Notes under the pieces: generated by a model
Seen by the model: only the letters and a program-made list of their open reading frames with translations
What the model was told of the DNA's origin: nothing
Database searches by the model: none
Source: Prevotella koreensis
GTDB taxonomy: Bacteria > Bacteroidota > Bacteroidia > Bacteroidales > Bacteroidaceae
Reading direction: 5' to 3'
Length of the DNA: 64,000 nt
Assembly: GCF_003977605.1 (NCBI RefSeq)
Contig: NZ_RYYU01000001.1
Span: forward strand, 189,175-253,174
Made by a program: the position numbers and the translations under genes
In this document: positions 8,918 through 18,013 of the stretch, piece after piece
How the letters are laid out: each line of letters begins with the position of its first letter
Numbering within the stretch: position 1 is the first letter of the stretch

Positions 8918-9847
8918 ATGAAAAAAATATCATATCTTTTGATTACCATGATATGCCTCGCAATGACGGCATGTATGGATGGTGACCATGCCGAACCGGA
9001 CTTCAGCAACGGTGCGCCATACGGAAACAACGCCATCAAGGCAACAAATCTTATCACGATAAAGCAACTGAAGGATAAGTATAAGAAAGCCATGACCACC
9101 GATTATCGCGACGGAGCGTCGTTCGAAAAGGTGAAAGAGAAATTGCAGATACGTGGCTTCGTTACCGCGAACGATGTGTCTGGCAATATATATAATGAGG
9201 TGGCGATACAGGATGAGACCGGTGCCATACTCATTGAGATACAGCAAGGCGGACTGCATGGATATCTGCCGGTGGGCACGGAGATAATAGTCGAACTGCA
9301 AGGACTGTGTGTGGGCAACTACAGATTGCAACCGGTGGTGGGCATGCCGTCGAAAGTGACACAGGGAAACAATGCCGGTAAAGACCAGATCGGAAAGGTT
9401 ACGCGTCGTGAATGGCAACAACATTTCCGCATAACGGGTAAGTCGCAGATTGTTGAGGCAGCCGAATTCGTAGAAGGAAAAAACATGAATAAATGGGACG
9501 CGGTGGAAGATGGCGGAAAACTCGGCGTGCTGAAGAACGTCAAATTCAAGGAAGGTTCTTATTATTCCGGTACCAATGTGGTGAAACTCAAACTCGATGA
9601 GAACTCCAAATTTGCCGATCCGGCGTTCAACACATCGGTATCTTGGTATTTTGAAGGCTTGCCAATGACAGGCTCTGCGAGCAATCCCGGCGTGATGCTT
9701 TACAATAGCGGTTTTGCCGATTTCGCTTCCAACAAACTGCCACTGTATAACGTTGATATCACAGGTATAATCAAGCGTTACAACAACTCTTGGGAAGTGA
9801 TAATACGCGATCTTAACGACATCGTTCCATCAACGATAAAACCTTAA
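8918..9847 (+). CDS. DUF5689-type lipoprotein with OB-fold-like domain
   Basis: The 309-residue protein starts 20 bases after the receptor stop. Its signal peptide ends in lipobox MTAC near residue 19. Residues of about 45-150 fit the DUF5689 pattern: ITIKQLKDKY, then beta strands LQIRGFVTAND, EVAIQDETGAILIEI and LPVGTEIIVELQGL, an OB-fold-like layout. A second beta-rich region follows to the C-terminus. OB folds often bind nucleic acids or oligosaccharides, so with the downstream nuclease this lipoprotein is a candidate surface binding partner of the receptor. The binding role is inferred, not shown. Confidence 0.8.
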   Translation: MKKISYLLITMICLAMTACMDGDHAEPDFSNGAPYGNNAIKATNLITIKQLKDKYKKAMTTDYRDGASFEKVKEKLQIRGFVTANDVSGNIYNEVAIQDETGAILIEIQQGGLHGYLPVGTEIIVELQGLCVGNYRLQPVVGMPSKVTQGNNAGKDQIGKVTRREWQQHFRITGKSQIVEAAEFVEGKNMNKWDAVEDGGKLGVLKNVKFKEGSYYSGTNVVKLKLDENSKFADPAFNTSVSWYFEGLPMTGSASNPGVMLYNSGFADFASNKLPLYNVDITGIIKRYNNSWEVIIRDLNDIVPSTIKP

Positions 9848-9898
9848 GGAGATAACAGATAAAATAAATACGAAAGAAATAAAAAATAAAACCATAAT

Positions 9899-11233
9899 AT
9901 GAAAAAAATTATCTATTCTGTGATAATGATCGCGATGGCGACATTCACAATGACAAGTTGCGAGGATGTGCCGGCACCATACGGTTTCCCGGAAGAAGAC
10001 GGTGGAAAGGTGAATCCTCCATTGGTTGATCCTAAAGGAACAGGAACAGAAGCAGACCCATATAATGTTGCTGCGGCATTAAACTTGATAAAGGCAATGT
10101 CTCAGGATGACGTTACGGATGAAATTTTTGTTAAAGGTAAGATTTCTACCATAGACAAAGTGGATGTTAATTATGGCAACGCTGTGTACTATATCTCTGA
10201 CGACGGTTCTTCTTCTAATCAGTTGCAGGTGTTCCGTGGCTTGTACCTCGGTGGTGCAAAGTTCACCCAAGAAGACCAAATAAAAGTGGGAGACGAGGTA
10301 ATAGTGAAAGGTAAGTGCAAGAACTTCAAGGGCAATACACCGGAATTTGAGGCCGGAAGCATTATCACCTCACTTAACGGACAACTGCCTGAAAAACCGG
10401 GAAAGCCAAATACGAAGTTCGATCCGACAGGTAATGGTACGTTGGCTACCCCATACAACGTAGCCGCAGTGCTCCAGACATTCTACGAACTTGAGTCAGG
10501 ACAGTCAAGCGAAGATTCTGTTTATGTAAAAGGTAAGATAGTTGGAACTCCTGCTATTGATACCGGAACTTACGGAAACGCAACATACGAAATAGCACAA
10601 GACGGCTCTGAAGGTGACGATAAACTGAAAATATTCCGCGGTCTAGACCTTGGAAAACAGAAATTCACCGATGCCGGCAAGATAAAAGAGGGCGACGAAG
10701 TGATTGTATATGGCAAGGTGACAATGTATAACGGAGCATTGCAGTTGGCACAAGGCAATTATCTCATTGCCATAAACGGCGGTCAAGGCTCCGGAATAAA
10801 GAGAACCGTAGAAGGAAACGTAATTACTATTGATGACACATCGCTTTCTGCAGCAGAAGGAGTGAGTGCAGTACTCGTCGATTTGAGTCAGCAAGGCTGG
10901 GCAGACAAGCAGGAAGAGGGTCTTAATATTAATAACGAAGAATATTCTATAGTATTTGCTAAGGGAGAGAGTGCTACTACTCCGAAATATTATGATGCCA
11001 CAAAGGGCGTACGTATGTATGCTAAAAACCTCTTCACCATCACCGGAAAGGCTCACAAAATCAAGAAAATAGTATTGGAGTGTGAGACGGCCGGAGGTAA
11101 TGTGTATGTGGGAAATAACGAGATGACCGTTAAAAATGAAGATAAGGTTATGACCGTTTGCAACGATTACTCTGCCAACAAAGGTGGCGTTCAGTTGAGA
11201 GTTAAAAAGATAACTATTACATTCGGCAAATAA
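9899..11233 (+). CDS. Lipoprotein with two OB-fold-like repeats (DUF6359-like)
   Basis: The 444-residue protein lies 51 bases after the DUF5689 gene. Lipobox MTSC falls near residue 21. Two clear repeats, about residues 45-160 and 175-290, share GTGTEADPYNVAAAL / GNGTLATPYNVAAVL, VKGKI, a FRGL-Y/D-LG motif and KVGDEVIVKGK / KEGDEVIVYGK; this is the OB-fold pattern found beside extracellular nucleases such as YhcR. The last 150 residues form a separate beta-rich domain containing TVKNEDKVMTVCND. It is probably a surface or periplasmic nucleic-acid-binding partner of the endonuclease downstream; direct evidence is absent. Confidence 0.75.
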   Translation: MKKIIYSVIMIAMATFTMTSCEDVPAPYGFPEEDGGKVNPPLVDPKGTGTEADPYNVAAALNLIKAMSQDDVTDEIFVKGKISTIDKVDVNYGNAVYYISDDGSSSNQLQVFRGLYLGGAKFTQEDQIKVGDEVIVKGKCKNFKGNTPEFEAGSIITSLNGQLPEKPGKPNTKFDPTGNGTLATPYNVAAVLQTFYELESGQSSEDSVYVKGKIVGTPAIDTGTYGNATYEIAQDGSEGDDKLKIFRGLDLGKQKFTDAGKIKEGDEVIVYGKVTMYNGALQLAQGNYLIAINGGQGSGIKRTVEGNVITIDDTSLSAAEGVSAVLVDLSQQGWADKQEEGLNINNEEYSIVFAKGESATTPKYYDATKGVRMYAKNLFTITGKAHKIKKIVLECETAGGNVYVGNNEMTVKNEDKVMTVCNDYSANKGGVQLRVKKITITFGK

Positions 11234-11250
11234 AAAAGTCGGATAAATAT

Positions 11251-11288
11251 TTGGCGGGCTGCGAAATTCTTAGTAATTTTGCAGCCCG
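11251..11288 (+). promoter_or_regulatory. rpmE promoter overlapped by a strong hairpin
   Basis: TTG (11251-11253), 20 bases, TAATTTTG (11274-11281) form a promoter for L31. The same bases form a near-perfect hairpin: CGGGCTGC (11255-11262) pairs with GCAGCCCG (11281-11288), extended inside by AAATT/AATTT. It may end the upstream operon or serve as an operator. Confidence 0.65.
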
Positions 11289-11344
11289 TAACGTATAGTG
11301 ACGTGAACAAAAAATTATTATAAACATAACATCAATTTAAAGAA

Positions 11345-11599
11345 ATGAAAAAAGGTATTCACCCGGAAAACTATCGCCCCGTCGTATTCAAGGATATGTC
11401 CAACGGCGATATGTTCCTTTCAAAATCTACATGTAAGGCTAATGAGACAGTAGAATTTGAAGGAGAGACCTACCCTGTGGTAAAGTTGGAAATCTCAAAC
11501 ACTTCTCACCCGTTCTATACAGGTAAGAGTAAGCTTGTTGACACGGCCGGTCGCGTAGATCGCTTCATGAGTCGTTATGCAAAGAGCACTTCCAAGTAA
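11345..11599 (+). CDS. rpmE2: 50S ribosomal protein L31, type B
   Basis: The 84-residue protein matches type B L31: [19 protein letters not shown] at the start, then [21 protein letters not shown] and a basic end. It lacks the zinc-binding CxxC pairs of type A; the one Cys is in SKSTCKAN. L31 sits on the central protuberance of the large subunit and bridges it to the small one. In Bacteroidota the type B form is the usual single L31. It is oddly placed between the OB-fold lipoprotein and the nuclease, and has its own promoter and terminator. Confidence 0.95.
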   Translation: MKKGIHPENYRPVVFKDMSNGDMFLSKSTCKANETVEFEGETYPVVKLEISNTSHPFYTGKSKLVDTAGRVDRFMSRYAKSTSK

Positions 11600-11638
11600 T
11601 AAGAATATATACCTTTATATATTTCAACAGGAAACAAG

Positions 11639-11686
11639 AACGCGTCAGAGTGTAGTTGCATATACACTCTAACGCGTTTTCTCTTT
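11639..11686 (+). terminator. Rho-independent terminator after L31
   Basis: AACGCGTCAGAGTGTA (11639-11654) pairs with TACACTCTAACGCGTT (11663-11678), 16 bp with one mismatch and an 8-base loop, followed by TTTTCTCTTTT. It ends only 25 bases before the nuclease start codon. Confidence 0.85.
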
Positions 11687-11710
11687 TATAAACCAAAAAC
11701 ATTTAATATT

Positions 11711-12616
11711 ATGACCACGAAGAAAGTTTTTGCAATTATAGCCGCTACCGTTATCGCCCTGTCGAGTTGCGGTAGCGATGGAGATGAACCGACACAGGGT
11801 GGTGGAGGAAATACAGATAAAGCAAATTCGAACAAAAATGTCATTAAACCCGGAATCCCGGCAGAAGTGACAAGACTTGAATTCCCACGACTTCAGCAGA
11901 GCGGAAACAATTTTGTTGTGGTACACTCTACACAAGACTCCTATGGCGTAAACTACGCATTGGAATGGGACATTGATAAAAAGTCACAGCGTTGGTCATG
12001 CTACCAGATGCGGAAAGGCTATCAAGGCAGCGCAGGACGCTATGATACGAAGAAAAACGGCTATCCTTTCGACCCGGAATTGGCAAAGCACGGATATTAT
12101 TTAGATTATGACTATTTCTATGGTTCGGGATTCGACCACGGGCATATCTGTCCTTCTGCCGACCGCCAATATTCCAAGGAAGCAAACTATCAGACATTCT
12201 TCCTATCAAACATGCAACCACAGTACAATCTCTTCAATGCCGGTATATGGCAAGTGCTTGAAAACAGGATACGCAAGGCGTGGACACCGACAAATACCAC
12301 CGATGTGCTCTATGTTTGCAAAGGCGGTACCATTGACAGCGAGAATAACATACTGAAGCGTGTGAATGACAAATTGATAGTTCCCAAATATTTCTTCTGC
12401 GCTTTGCTGCTGAAGAACTCACTTGGGTATCGTGCCATTGGTTTCTGGATGGAGAACAAGAACGAAGACCGCAGTAGGGACAAACTAACGATGTATGTCA
12501 AGAGCATCGACGAATTGGAACGCCTTACCGGTATAGACTTTTTCTGCAATCTGCCGGATGCCGAAGAGAATAGCGTAGAAGGCAATTATGCCCTCAAGGC
12601 ATGGGGATTGAACTAA
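11711..12616 (+). CDS. DNA/RNA non-specific endonuclease, lipoprotein
   Basis: The 301-residue protein belongs to the Serratia-nuclease (beta-beta-alpha metal) family. Lipobox LSSC near residue 20 predicts export and lipidation, followed by a Gly-rich linker. The active site reads FDHGHICPSADR near residues 140-151; the family's usual DRGH is DHGH here, with the catalytic His kept. The metal-binding Asn lies in NMQPQYNLFNAGIW near 166-179. It would cut extracellular DNA or RNA to fragments that the receptor and OB-fold lipoproteins of the locus could bind and import. No promoter is obvious in the 25 bases after the L31 terminator, so expression may rely on readthrough. Confidence 0.88.
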   Translation: MTTKKVFAIIAATVIALSSCGSDGDEPTQGGGGNTDKANSNKNVIKPGIPAEVTRLEFPRLQQSGNNFVVVHSTQDSYGVNYALEWDIDKKSQRWSCYQMRKGYQGSAGRYDTKKNGYPFDPELAKHGYYLDYDYFYGSGFDHGHICPSADRQYSKEANYQTFFLSNMQPQYNLFNAGIWQVLENRIRKAWTPTNTTDVLYVCKGGTIDSENNILKRVNDKLIVPKYFFCALLLKNSLGYRAIGFWMENKNEDRSRDKLTMYVKSIDELERLTGIDFFCNLPDAEENSVEGNYALKAWGLN

Positions 12617-12982
12617 TCTCAGTAGTCCCTAAATATTTTCCGAAGCATATACGGCAAACCGATTTATGCGAAATTGTTTCCATAGACATATATTACCTCT
12701 GTGTGAACATCCGGCAATACATAACGATTATGCCATTTCATTGTTTCGCAACTGTGTGTAAAAACATGAAAGATTGTTGGTAATAATATAAAACTTAACA
12801 GAAAGTTACACATGAGATAACATCTTATCCTATTCAATATGCTTGTCACAAACAAGATGTTGTGTCGCGGACAACTAATGGTTTGCAATTATTCAACATG
12901 TAGAAATAAATCCTCTGCGATGATAATAAAACAGTTATGCACACGTTATATCATTTAAGGTACGGAAATCAACTACGTATTT
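12617..12982. other. 366-base intergenic region
   Basis: AT-rich, with no coding frame or strong hairpin that I can support. No full promoter for the Wzi gene is evident; the sequence just before its start (12955-12982) carries no TAnnTTTG box. Confidence 0.4.
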
Positions 12983-14545
12983 ATGGATAAAAATATACTC
13001 ATTCTATTGCTGGCAACCATAATTCCATCAACTGCTTTGGCGCAGATTGGAAGTGGGAAACGGAAAACGGATGTTGCCCGAGGAATGGAATACAAGGTGG
13101 AGGCGCAAGGCTCGTTCTCGCGCAACATGACTCCGTTGTGGTTGAATGCCAACAAATACGGACTTAGCAGTTTGAAAAAGAACAACGGATATGTGCGTGC
13201 TGCCGTTGAAAGACCGCTACGCGTAGATTCCGGCAGACGTTGGGGCGTGGGCTATGGTGTTGATGTTGCCGCACCATTCAACTACAGGGAAAAGTTCATC
13301 GTACAGCAGGCATACGCCGAATTGCGATGGTTTAGCGGTGTGCTGACAGTGGGAAGCAAGCATCAGGAAATGCAACTTAAAGACAACTCGCTTTCAAGCG
13401 GTAGTCAGACTTTCGGCATAAATGCACGACCGGTGCCACAGGTAAGGTTGTCGTTACCCGAATATTGGACGATACCTCACACTCGCGAATGGCTTCATCT
13501 GAAAGGACATCTGGCTTATGGAAAATTCACTGATGATAATTGGCAGCACGACTTCACGCAACGAAAAAGCCGATACACCGACGATGTGCTATATCACAGT
13601 AAGGCCGGATATTTGAAAATAGGCAACGAAAATGCCTTTTTCCCACTATCGATAGAGGGCGGTTTGGAGATGGCATCACAGTTCGGAGGTACATGTTACA
13701 GACCCGGACCGGGCGGAACCATTGATGTTTTGAAAAACTCCACCGACTTTGGTGCGTTCTGGCATGCTTTCATTCCCGGAGGAGGAGATGCGGACGAAAC
13801 GGTCTATCGTAATGACGAAGGGAACAATGTTGGTTCTTGGCTGTTGCGCATAAACTATGATTCCGATACGTGGAGGCTCGGAATCTATGCCGACAAATAT
13901 TTCGAAGACCATTCCGGAATGTTCCAGTTGGATTATGACGGCTATGGAACAGGTGAAGAGTGGAACACGAAAAAGGATAGGAAATTCTTCGTTTATGATT
14001 TTAAGGACGCAATGCTTGGCATAGACTTGCATTATAAATACAGCAAATGGATTAATGCGGTGGTGCTGGAATATGTATATTCAAAATACCAGAGCGGCCC
14101 TGTCTATCATGACCGCACGCCATCTCTGAAAGACCATGTGAGCGGTCGTGACAACTTCTACAACCACCATATCTTTCCCGGATGGCAGCATTGGGGACAG
14201 GTAATGGGTAACCCGCTATATCAGTCGCCGATATATAATAACGATGGTACGGTGGAAGTGAAAAACAATCGCATAATGGCGTACCACTTTGGCGTGAGTG
14301 GTGAGCCTAACGAGAACCTCTACTATCGTCTTATGGCGACATACCAAGAAGGACTCGGAACCTACCATTCGCCATTCATCAAGCCTCGTCACAATGTCAG
14401 TGTGCTGGCCGAGGCAATGTATAAGTTCCGTGGGAAACTTAATGGCTGGATTGTAAAAGGAGCATTTGGTGCCGACATGGGCAGTATGTTGGGGCATAAC
14501 TATGGTGTGCAGTTTACTATAAGCAAGGGAGGACTGATAAGATAG
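12983..14545 (+). CDS. Wzi-family outer-membrane protein (capsule assembly)
   Basis: The 520-residue protein has a signal peptide ending in ALAQ near residue 20 and no lipobox. Features of the Wzi family include SFSRNMTPLWLNANKYGLSS near residues 45-65, repeated beta-strand pairs through the length, and a C-terminal barrel strand pattern (YGVQFTISKGG). Wzi is an 18-strand barrel that helps attach capsular polysaccharide to the cell surface. The next gene starts 8 bases after it and ugd 10 bases after that, so they form one operon. The family is common in Bacteroidota, where some members take part in glycan handling other than capsule. Confidence 0.82.
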   Translation: MDKNILILLLATIIPSTALAQIGSGKRKTDVARGMEYKVEAQGSFSRNMTPLWLNANKYGLSSLKKNNGYVRAAVERPLRVDSGRRWGVGYGVDVAAPFNYREKFIVQQAYAELRWFSGVLTVGSKHQEMQLKDNSLSSGSQTFGINARPVPQVRLSLPEYWTIPHTREWLHLKGHLAYGKFTDDNWQHDFTQRKSRYTDDVLYHSKAGYLKIGNENAFFPLSIEGGLEMASQFGGTCYRPGPGGTIDVLKNSTDFGAFWHAFIPGGGDADETVYRNDEGNNVGSWLLRINYDSDTWRLGIYADKYFEDHSGMFQLDYDGYGTGEEWNTKKDRKFFVYDFKDAMLGIDLHYKYSKWINAVVLEYVYSKYQSGPVYHDRTPSLKDHVSGRDNFYNHHIFPGWQHWGQVMGNPLYQSPIYNNDGTVEVKNNRIMAYHFGVSGEPNENLYYRLMATYQEGLGTYHSPFIKPRHNVSVLAEAMYKFRGKLNGWIVKGAFGADMGSMLGHNYGVQFTISKGGLIR

Positions 14546-14553
14546 GAAATGAT

Positions 14554-15009
14554 ATGAAGAAAAGAAACATAATATACACACTTATATTGTCGGCACTTTT
14601 CTGTGCTTCGGCAATGTTCCAGAGTTGCACATTAGAGACCTCCGGCAACGGGAAACTTGATGGTTATTGGCATCTCATTGCAGTGGACACGATTGCCACA
14701 GGCGGCACTTGCGACCTGTCGCAGAAACGTTTGTTCTGGGGAGTGCAGGCAAAAATTATAAATATGAGTGACCGCGACAACAGGTCGTGTGATTTTCTGT
14801 TACGCTTTGAACATGTGAAAACCATACTACGAGTGTACTCTCCGTTGATAAACGACCGCAGTGCGGGAGATAAGCCGGTCGATAATGCAGAAGTCCTAAA
14901 ACCTTTCGGCATTGAGGCACTTGAGCAGAGTTTTAAAATCGAGACGCTGAAGTCGAAGAGAATGACACTCGTCACAGACAAATTGAAACTTCATTTCTAT
15001 AAAATGTAA
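14554..15009 (+). CDS. Small lipoprotein, lipocalin-like, unknown function
   Basis: The 151-residue protein has a signal peptide with lipobox FQSC near residue 25. The sequence after it ([13 protein letters not shown], then beta-rich strands ending [13 protein letters not shown]) looks like the lipocalin-like lipoproteins frequent in Prevotella. It lies between wzi and ugd with gaps of 8 and 10 bases, so it is co-transcribed with them. No catalytic motif is visible. Confidence 0.7.
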   Translation: MKKRNIIYTLILSALFCASAMFQSCTLETSGNGKLDGYWHLIAVDTIATGGTCDLSQKRLFWGVQAKIINMSDRDNRSCDFLLRFEHVKTILRVYSPLINDRSAGDKPVDNAEVLKPFGIEALEQSFKIETLKSKRMTLVTDKLKLHFYKM

Positions 15010-15019
15010 AATCAGAAAT

Positions 15020-16261
15020 ATGAGAAAAATAGCAGTTGCCGGCACCGGGTATGTCGGTCTTTCGATAGCAACATTGCTCGCGCAGCACAATGATGTTACG
15101 GCAGTGGATGTGGTAAAGGAGAAGGTTGACATGGTAAACCGTCGTCAGTCGCCAATAGCAGACCTCGAACTTGAGGAATTTCTCTCGGAGAAAGAACTCC
15201 ATCTGCATGCCACCCTCAATGCGGAAGAAGCCTACCGTGAGGCAGAGTATGTGGTAATAGCGACACCGACGAACTACGACTCACAGATGGATTTCTTTGA
15301 TACGTCTGCTGTGGAGGCGGTAATAAAATTGGTGTTGAAGGTAAATCCGGATGCCATAATGGTGATAAAGAGCACCATTCCTGTGGGTTTCTGCGAGCAT
15401 GTCCGTGAGAAATACAACTCTCAGAACATAATCTTTGCACCGGAGTTCCTACGTGAGAGCCGTGCTCTGTATGACAACCTTTACCCCTCGCGCATCATTG
15501 TGGGTACGGTGATTGACGATGAAAGGCTTGTCGGTGTGGCGCATGACTTTGCTTCGTTGCTGAAGGAAGGTTCGAGGAAGCCCGATGTGGAAACGCTTTT
15601 CATGGGACTTACGGAGGCTGAGGCCGTTAAACTCTTTGCCAATACATATCTTGCTTTGCGCGTGAGTTATTTCAATGAACTTGATACCTACGCCGAGATG
15701 AAAGGCCTCGACACTTACTCTATAATAAAAGGAGTGTGCCTCGACCCGCGAATCGGTGACCAATATAATAATCCATCGTTCGGTTATGGCGGTTACTGTC
15801 TTCCGAAAGACACAAAACAACTGCTTGCAAACTATCGCGACGTGCCCGAAAACCTTATTGAGGCAATTGTCGAGAGCAACCGCACGCGTAAGGATTTCAT
15901 TGCCGACCGTGTGCTTAAGAAGGCCGGATACTACGACTATTACAATCGTGGCGACTACAGTCCGAATGAAGAACGCTCGGTGGTGGTGGGAGTATATCGC
16001 CTTACGATGAAGAGTAATTCTGACAATTTCCGACAGTCGAGTATTCAAGGAGTGATGAAACGTATCAAGGCAAAGGGCGCGCAGGTAGTTATCTATGAGC
16101 CGACACTTGAAGACGGTAGCACGTTCTTTGGTAGTAAGGTTGTCAACGACCTTGCGAAATTCAAGCAGATGAGCAATGCCATTATTGCCAACCGTTATGA
16201 CACATCGCTCGATGATGTTCGTAAGAAAGTATATACTCGCGACATTTTCATGCGCGACTGA
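15020..16261 (+). CDS. ugd: UDP-glucose 6-dehydrogenase
   Basis: The 413-residue enzyme oxidises UDP-glucose (or a related UDP-hexose) to the UDP-uronic acid in two NAD-dependent steps. The N-terminal Rossmann motif is [10 protein letters not shown] near residues 5-14. [19 protein letters not shown] near 141-159 and the active-site [14 protein letters not shown] near 255-268, with the nucleophilic Cys, are intact. It has the short bacterial length of the Ugd/HasB group. It is the last gene of the wzi operon and would feed acidic sugars into a surface polysaccharide. Confidence 0.93.
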   Translation: MRKIAVAGTGYVGLSIATLLAQHNDVTAVDVVKEKVDMVNRRQSPIADLELEEFLSEKELHLHATLNAEEAYREAEYVVIATPTNYDSQMDFFDTSAVEAVIKLVLKVNPDAIMVIKSTIPVGFCEHVREKYNSQNIIFAPEFLRESRALYDNLYPSRIIVGTVIDDERLVGVAHDFASLLKEGSRKPDVETLFMGLTEAEAVKLFANTYLALRVSYFNELDTYAEMKGLDTYSIIKGVCLDPRIGDQYNNPSFGYGGYCLPKDTKQLLANYRDVPENLIEAIVESNRTRKDFIADRVLKKAGYYDYYNRGDYSPNEERSVVVGVYRLTMKSNSDNFRQSSIQGVMKRIKAKGAQVVIYEPTLEDGSTFFGSKVVNDLAKFKQMSNAIIANRYDTSLDDVRKKVYTRDIFMRD

Positions 16262-16580
16262 CATTATTCTCAATCGTTCATTATAACCCATTTGCTTAGA
16301 TTTTGTTATTACCGGCATGCTTCCTTACTGCTTTAGTATGCTTGCCGACATCTTCTCTGCCATTACATCTCGCCGTAGTTCGCTACGTCTTTAATGAAAC
16401 GTCAGCACATCTGATTGACAATCGAACAAAATCAGTTAAGGACTCTAATTACAGATTTGAGATTCACGTAACTACATTTAGGGCATAAAGAAGAGTCCCC
16501 CAAAAAGTTCTTGCAATACTTTTTGGGGGATTGATGATTTTATACAGATTTTGTTTTTGCTTTCGCTTCTTTTCGTAGAA
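16262..16580. other. Intergenic region between converging genes
   Basis: It contains no gene. Apart from the terminator at 16496-16530, an imperfect inverted repeat surrounds 16312-16348 (CGGCATGC ... GCTTGCCG). Confidence 0.4.
16496..16530. terminator. Bidirectional terminator between ugd and a lipoprotein gene
   Basis: TCCCCCAAAAAGT (16496-16508) pairs perfectly with ACTTTTTGGGGGA (16518-16530) across a nine-base loop. The A/T tracts in the stem allow termination from both convergent sides. Confidence 0.75.
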
Positions 16581-17180
16581 CTACTCTGTTATGCGCTCCG
16601 GAACCTTTACGAATTTTCCCTTGCTACCGAATTTTGTTTTTTCACTGCCGGTATTGTTCTTGTTCCCCGGCATCATTTTCGGTGAGGAATATCTCGGGGC
16701 GTAGTTGTAAAAGTAACTATCCCAATTGAAATAATTTATCGCAAAGAGTTTGAACATTATGTCCTTTTTTGTTCCGTCGTCCATATAGCCGGAGAAATAG
16801 TTGTCGGTCAAGGTGTATTCGTAGATATATACCGGTGCGAAACCTGTGTCGGCATATCTCAACTCGATAACTCCTTTGTCAACTCTCCATTCGAACTCGC
16901 TGTACCAATAACTTCCGTATGGGTCGCGGATGTCGTAATCTACCTCCCTGCCTCTGCCTCTCGTCAGCCTGAAATCGTCGCTATCGAACTGGATTACCGT
17001 GTGATAATCGTCACCTGTCAGTCCCCAACGATCTTCGTAGTATGTGCTTATTCTGCCTTCCCAAATCTTTGAATCCGATCCGGTAAGTTCGCCAGAGATG
17101 TAAACATCCTCACAAGAGGTAAGTGTCATAACCGTCATTGCCATAATTGCCATTGCAATCGTTGAAGTAATCTTTTTCAT
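16581..17180 (-). CDS. Lipoprotein of unknown function
   Basis: The 199-residue protein has a signal peptide with lipobox LTSC near residue 23. The mature part is rich in Tyr, Asp and aromatic beta strands (YYEDRWGLTGDDYHTVIQF, EFEWRVDKGVIELRY) and resembles small calycin-like lipoproteins of Prevotella, though I cannot name a family. The C-terminal 40 residues are basic and low in complexity. It stands alone, convergent with ugd, with its own promoter. Confidence 0.7.
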   Translation of the reverse strand: MKKITSTIAMAIMAMTVMTLTSCEDVYISGELTGSDSKIWEGRISTYYEDRWGLTGDDYHTVIQFDSDDFRLTRGRGREVDYDIRDPYGSYWYSEFEWRVDKGVIELRYADTGFAPVYIYEYTLTDNYFSGYMDDGTKKDIMFKLFAINYFNWDSYFYNYAPRYSSPKMMPGNKNNTGSEKTKFGSKGKFVKVPERITE

Positions 17181-17210
17181 AATTCTATGTGTTTAATTGT
17201 TTCTTTGCTG

Positions 17211-17218
17211 CAAAGATA
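17211..17218 (-). promoter_or_regulatory. -7 box of the lipoprotein gene
   Basis: Minus-strand TATCTTTG, 31 bases before the start codon at 17180. No TTG at the usual spacing is visible. Confidence 0.55.
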
Positions 17219-17360
17219 GCAGTTTTAAAATAACCAATAGAGGTGATTTTCCCGAAAAGTGAGTAGGAATATCCATAATTGGAGGGGGGAATCCCTATTC
17301 ATTAACTCCTTAAAAAAACTAAAACTGATAAGGAAATTCATCTGTTGCTGTTTTTTTTCT

Positions 17361-17368
17361 TATCTTTG
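17361..17368 (+). promoter_or_regulatory. -7 box of the glutathione peroxidase gene
   Basis: TATCTTTG 38 bases before the start codon; the nearest TTG (17345-17347) is too close for a standard -33 element. Confidence 0.6.
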
Positions 17369-17406
17369 CAATGTAATTCTATCGCAATAAATTACATATA
17401 ATAAAA

Positions 17407-17955
17407 ATGAAAACAGTTTATGATTTCTCTGTCAAAGACAGAAAGGGTGGCATGGTATCATTGAAAGAATATGCCAACGAGGTGTTATTGATTGTCAACA
17501 CAGCAACAAAGTGCGGATTCACATCGCAATACGAAGGACTGGAAAAACTATATGAGAAGTATCATGGGGAAGGGTTTGAAATCCTTGATTTCCCATGCAA
17601 CCAGTTCGGACAGCAGGCTCCGGGCACGGATGAGAGCATACACAGTTTCTGTAAACTCACATACGGAACAGAATTCCCACGCTTCAAGAAGGTGAAAGTG
17701 AATGGGGAAGATGCCGATCCGCTATACAAATTCCTTAAAGAACAGAAAGGTTTTGCCGGTTGGGATATGTCGCACCCCATAGCAACGGTGCTTGACAAGA
17801 TGCTCAGTGAGGCCGACCCGGATTATAAGGAGAAGTCAGACATCAAATGGAATTTCACCAAATTCCTTATCAACAAGAAGGGACAGGTGGTTGCACGCTT
17901 CGAACCGACAGAGAAAATTGAGAACATAGAAAAACATATTATAGAACTATTATAA
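17407..17955 (+). CDS. Glutathione peroxidase-family thiol peroxidase
   Basis: The 182-residue protein uses Cys in place of selenocysteine: NTATKCGFTSQ near residues 31-41. The tetrad partners Gln (FPCNQFGQQ, near 60-68) and Trp/Asn (KWNFTKF, near 140) are present. A Cys in FPCNQ is likely the resolving thiol, typical of thioredoxin-dependent members. It reduces peroxides in the cytoplasm. Thioredoxin reductase starts 58 bases after it, so the two probably work as one peroxide-detoxifying unit with thioredoxin between them. Confidence 0.92.
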   Translation: MKTVYDFSVKDRKGGMVSLKEYANEVLLIVNTATKCGFTSQYEGLEKLYEKYHGEGFEILDFPCNQFGQQAPGTDESIHSFCKLTYGTEFPRFKKVKVNGEDADPLYKFLKEQKGFAGWDMSHPIATVLDKMLSEADPDYKEKSDIKWNFTKFLINKKGQVVARFEPTEKIENIEKHIIELL

Positions 17956-18013
17956 AAATTCAAACCGCTCCTTTGTGTTCCGTAAAGGATGACAGAGGCG
18001 CGGTTATTTGCTT

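Noticed and set aside
15449..16318. Long antisense frame over ugd
   Set aside because: ugd is intact with all motifs; the antisense frame has no family pattern and arises from codon bias.
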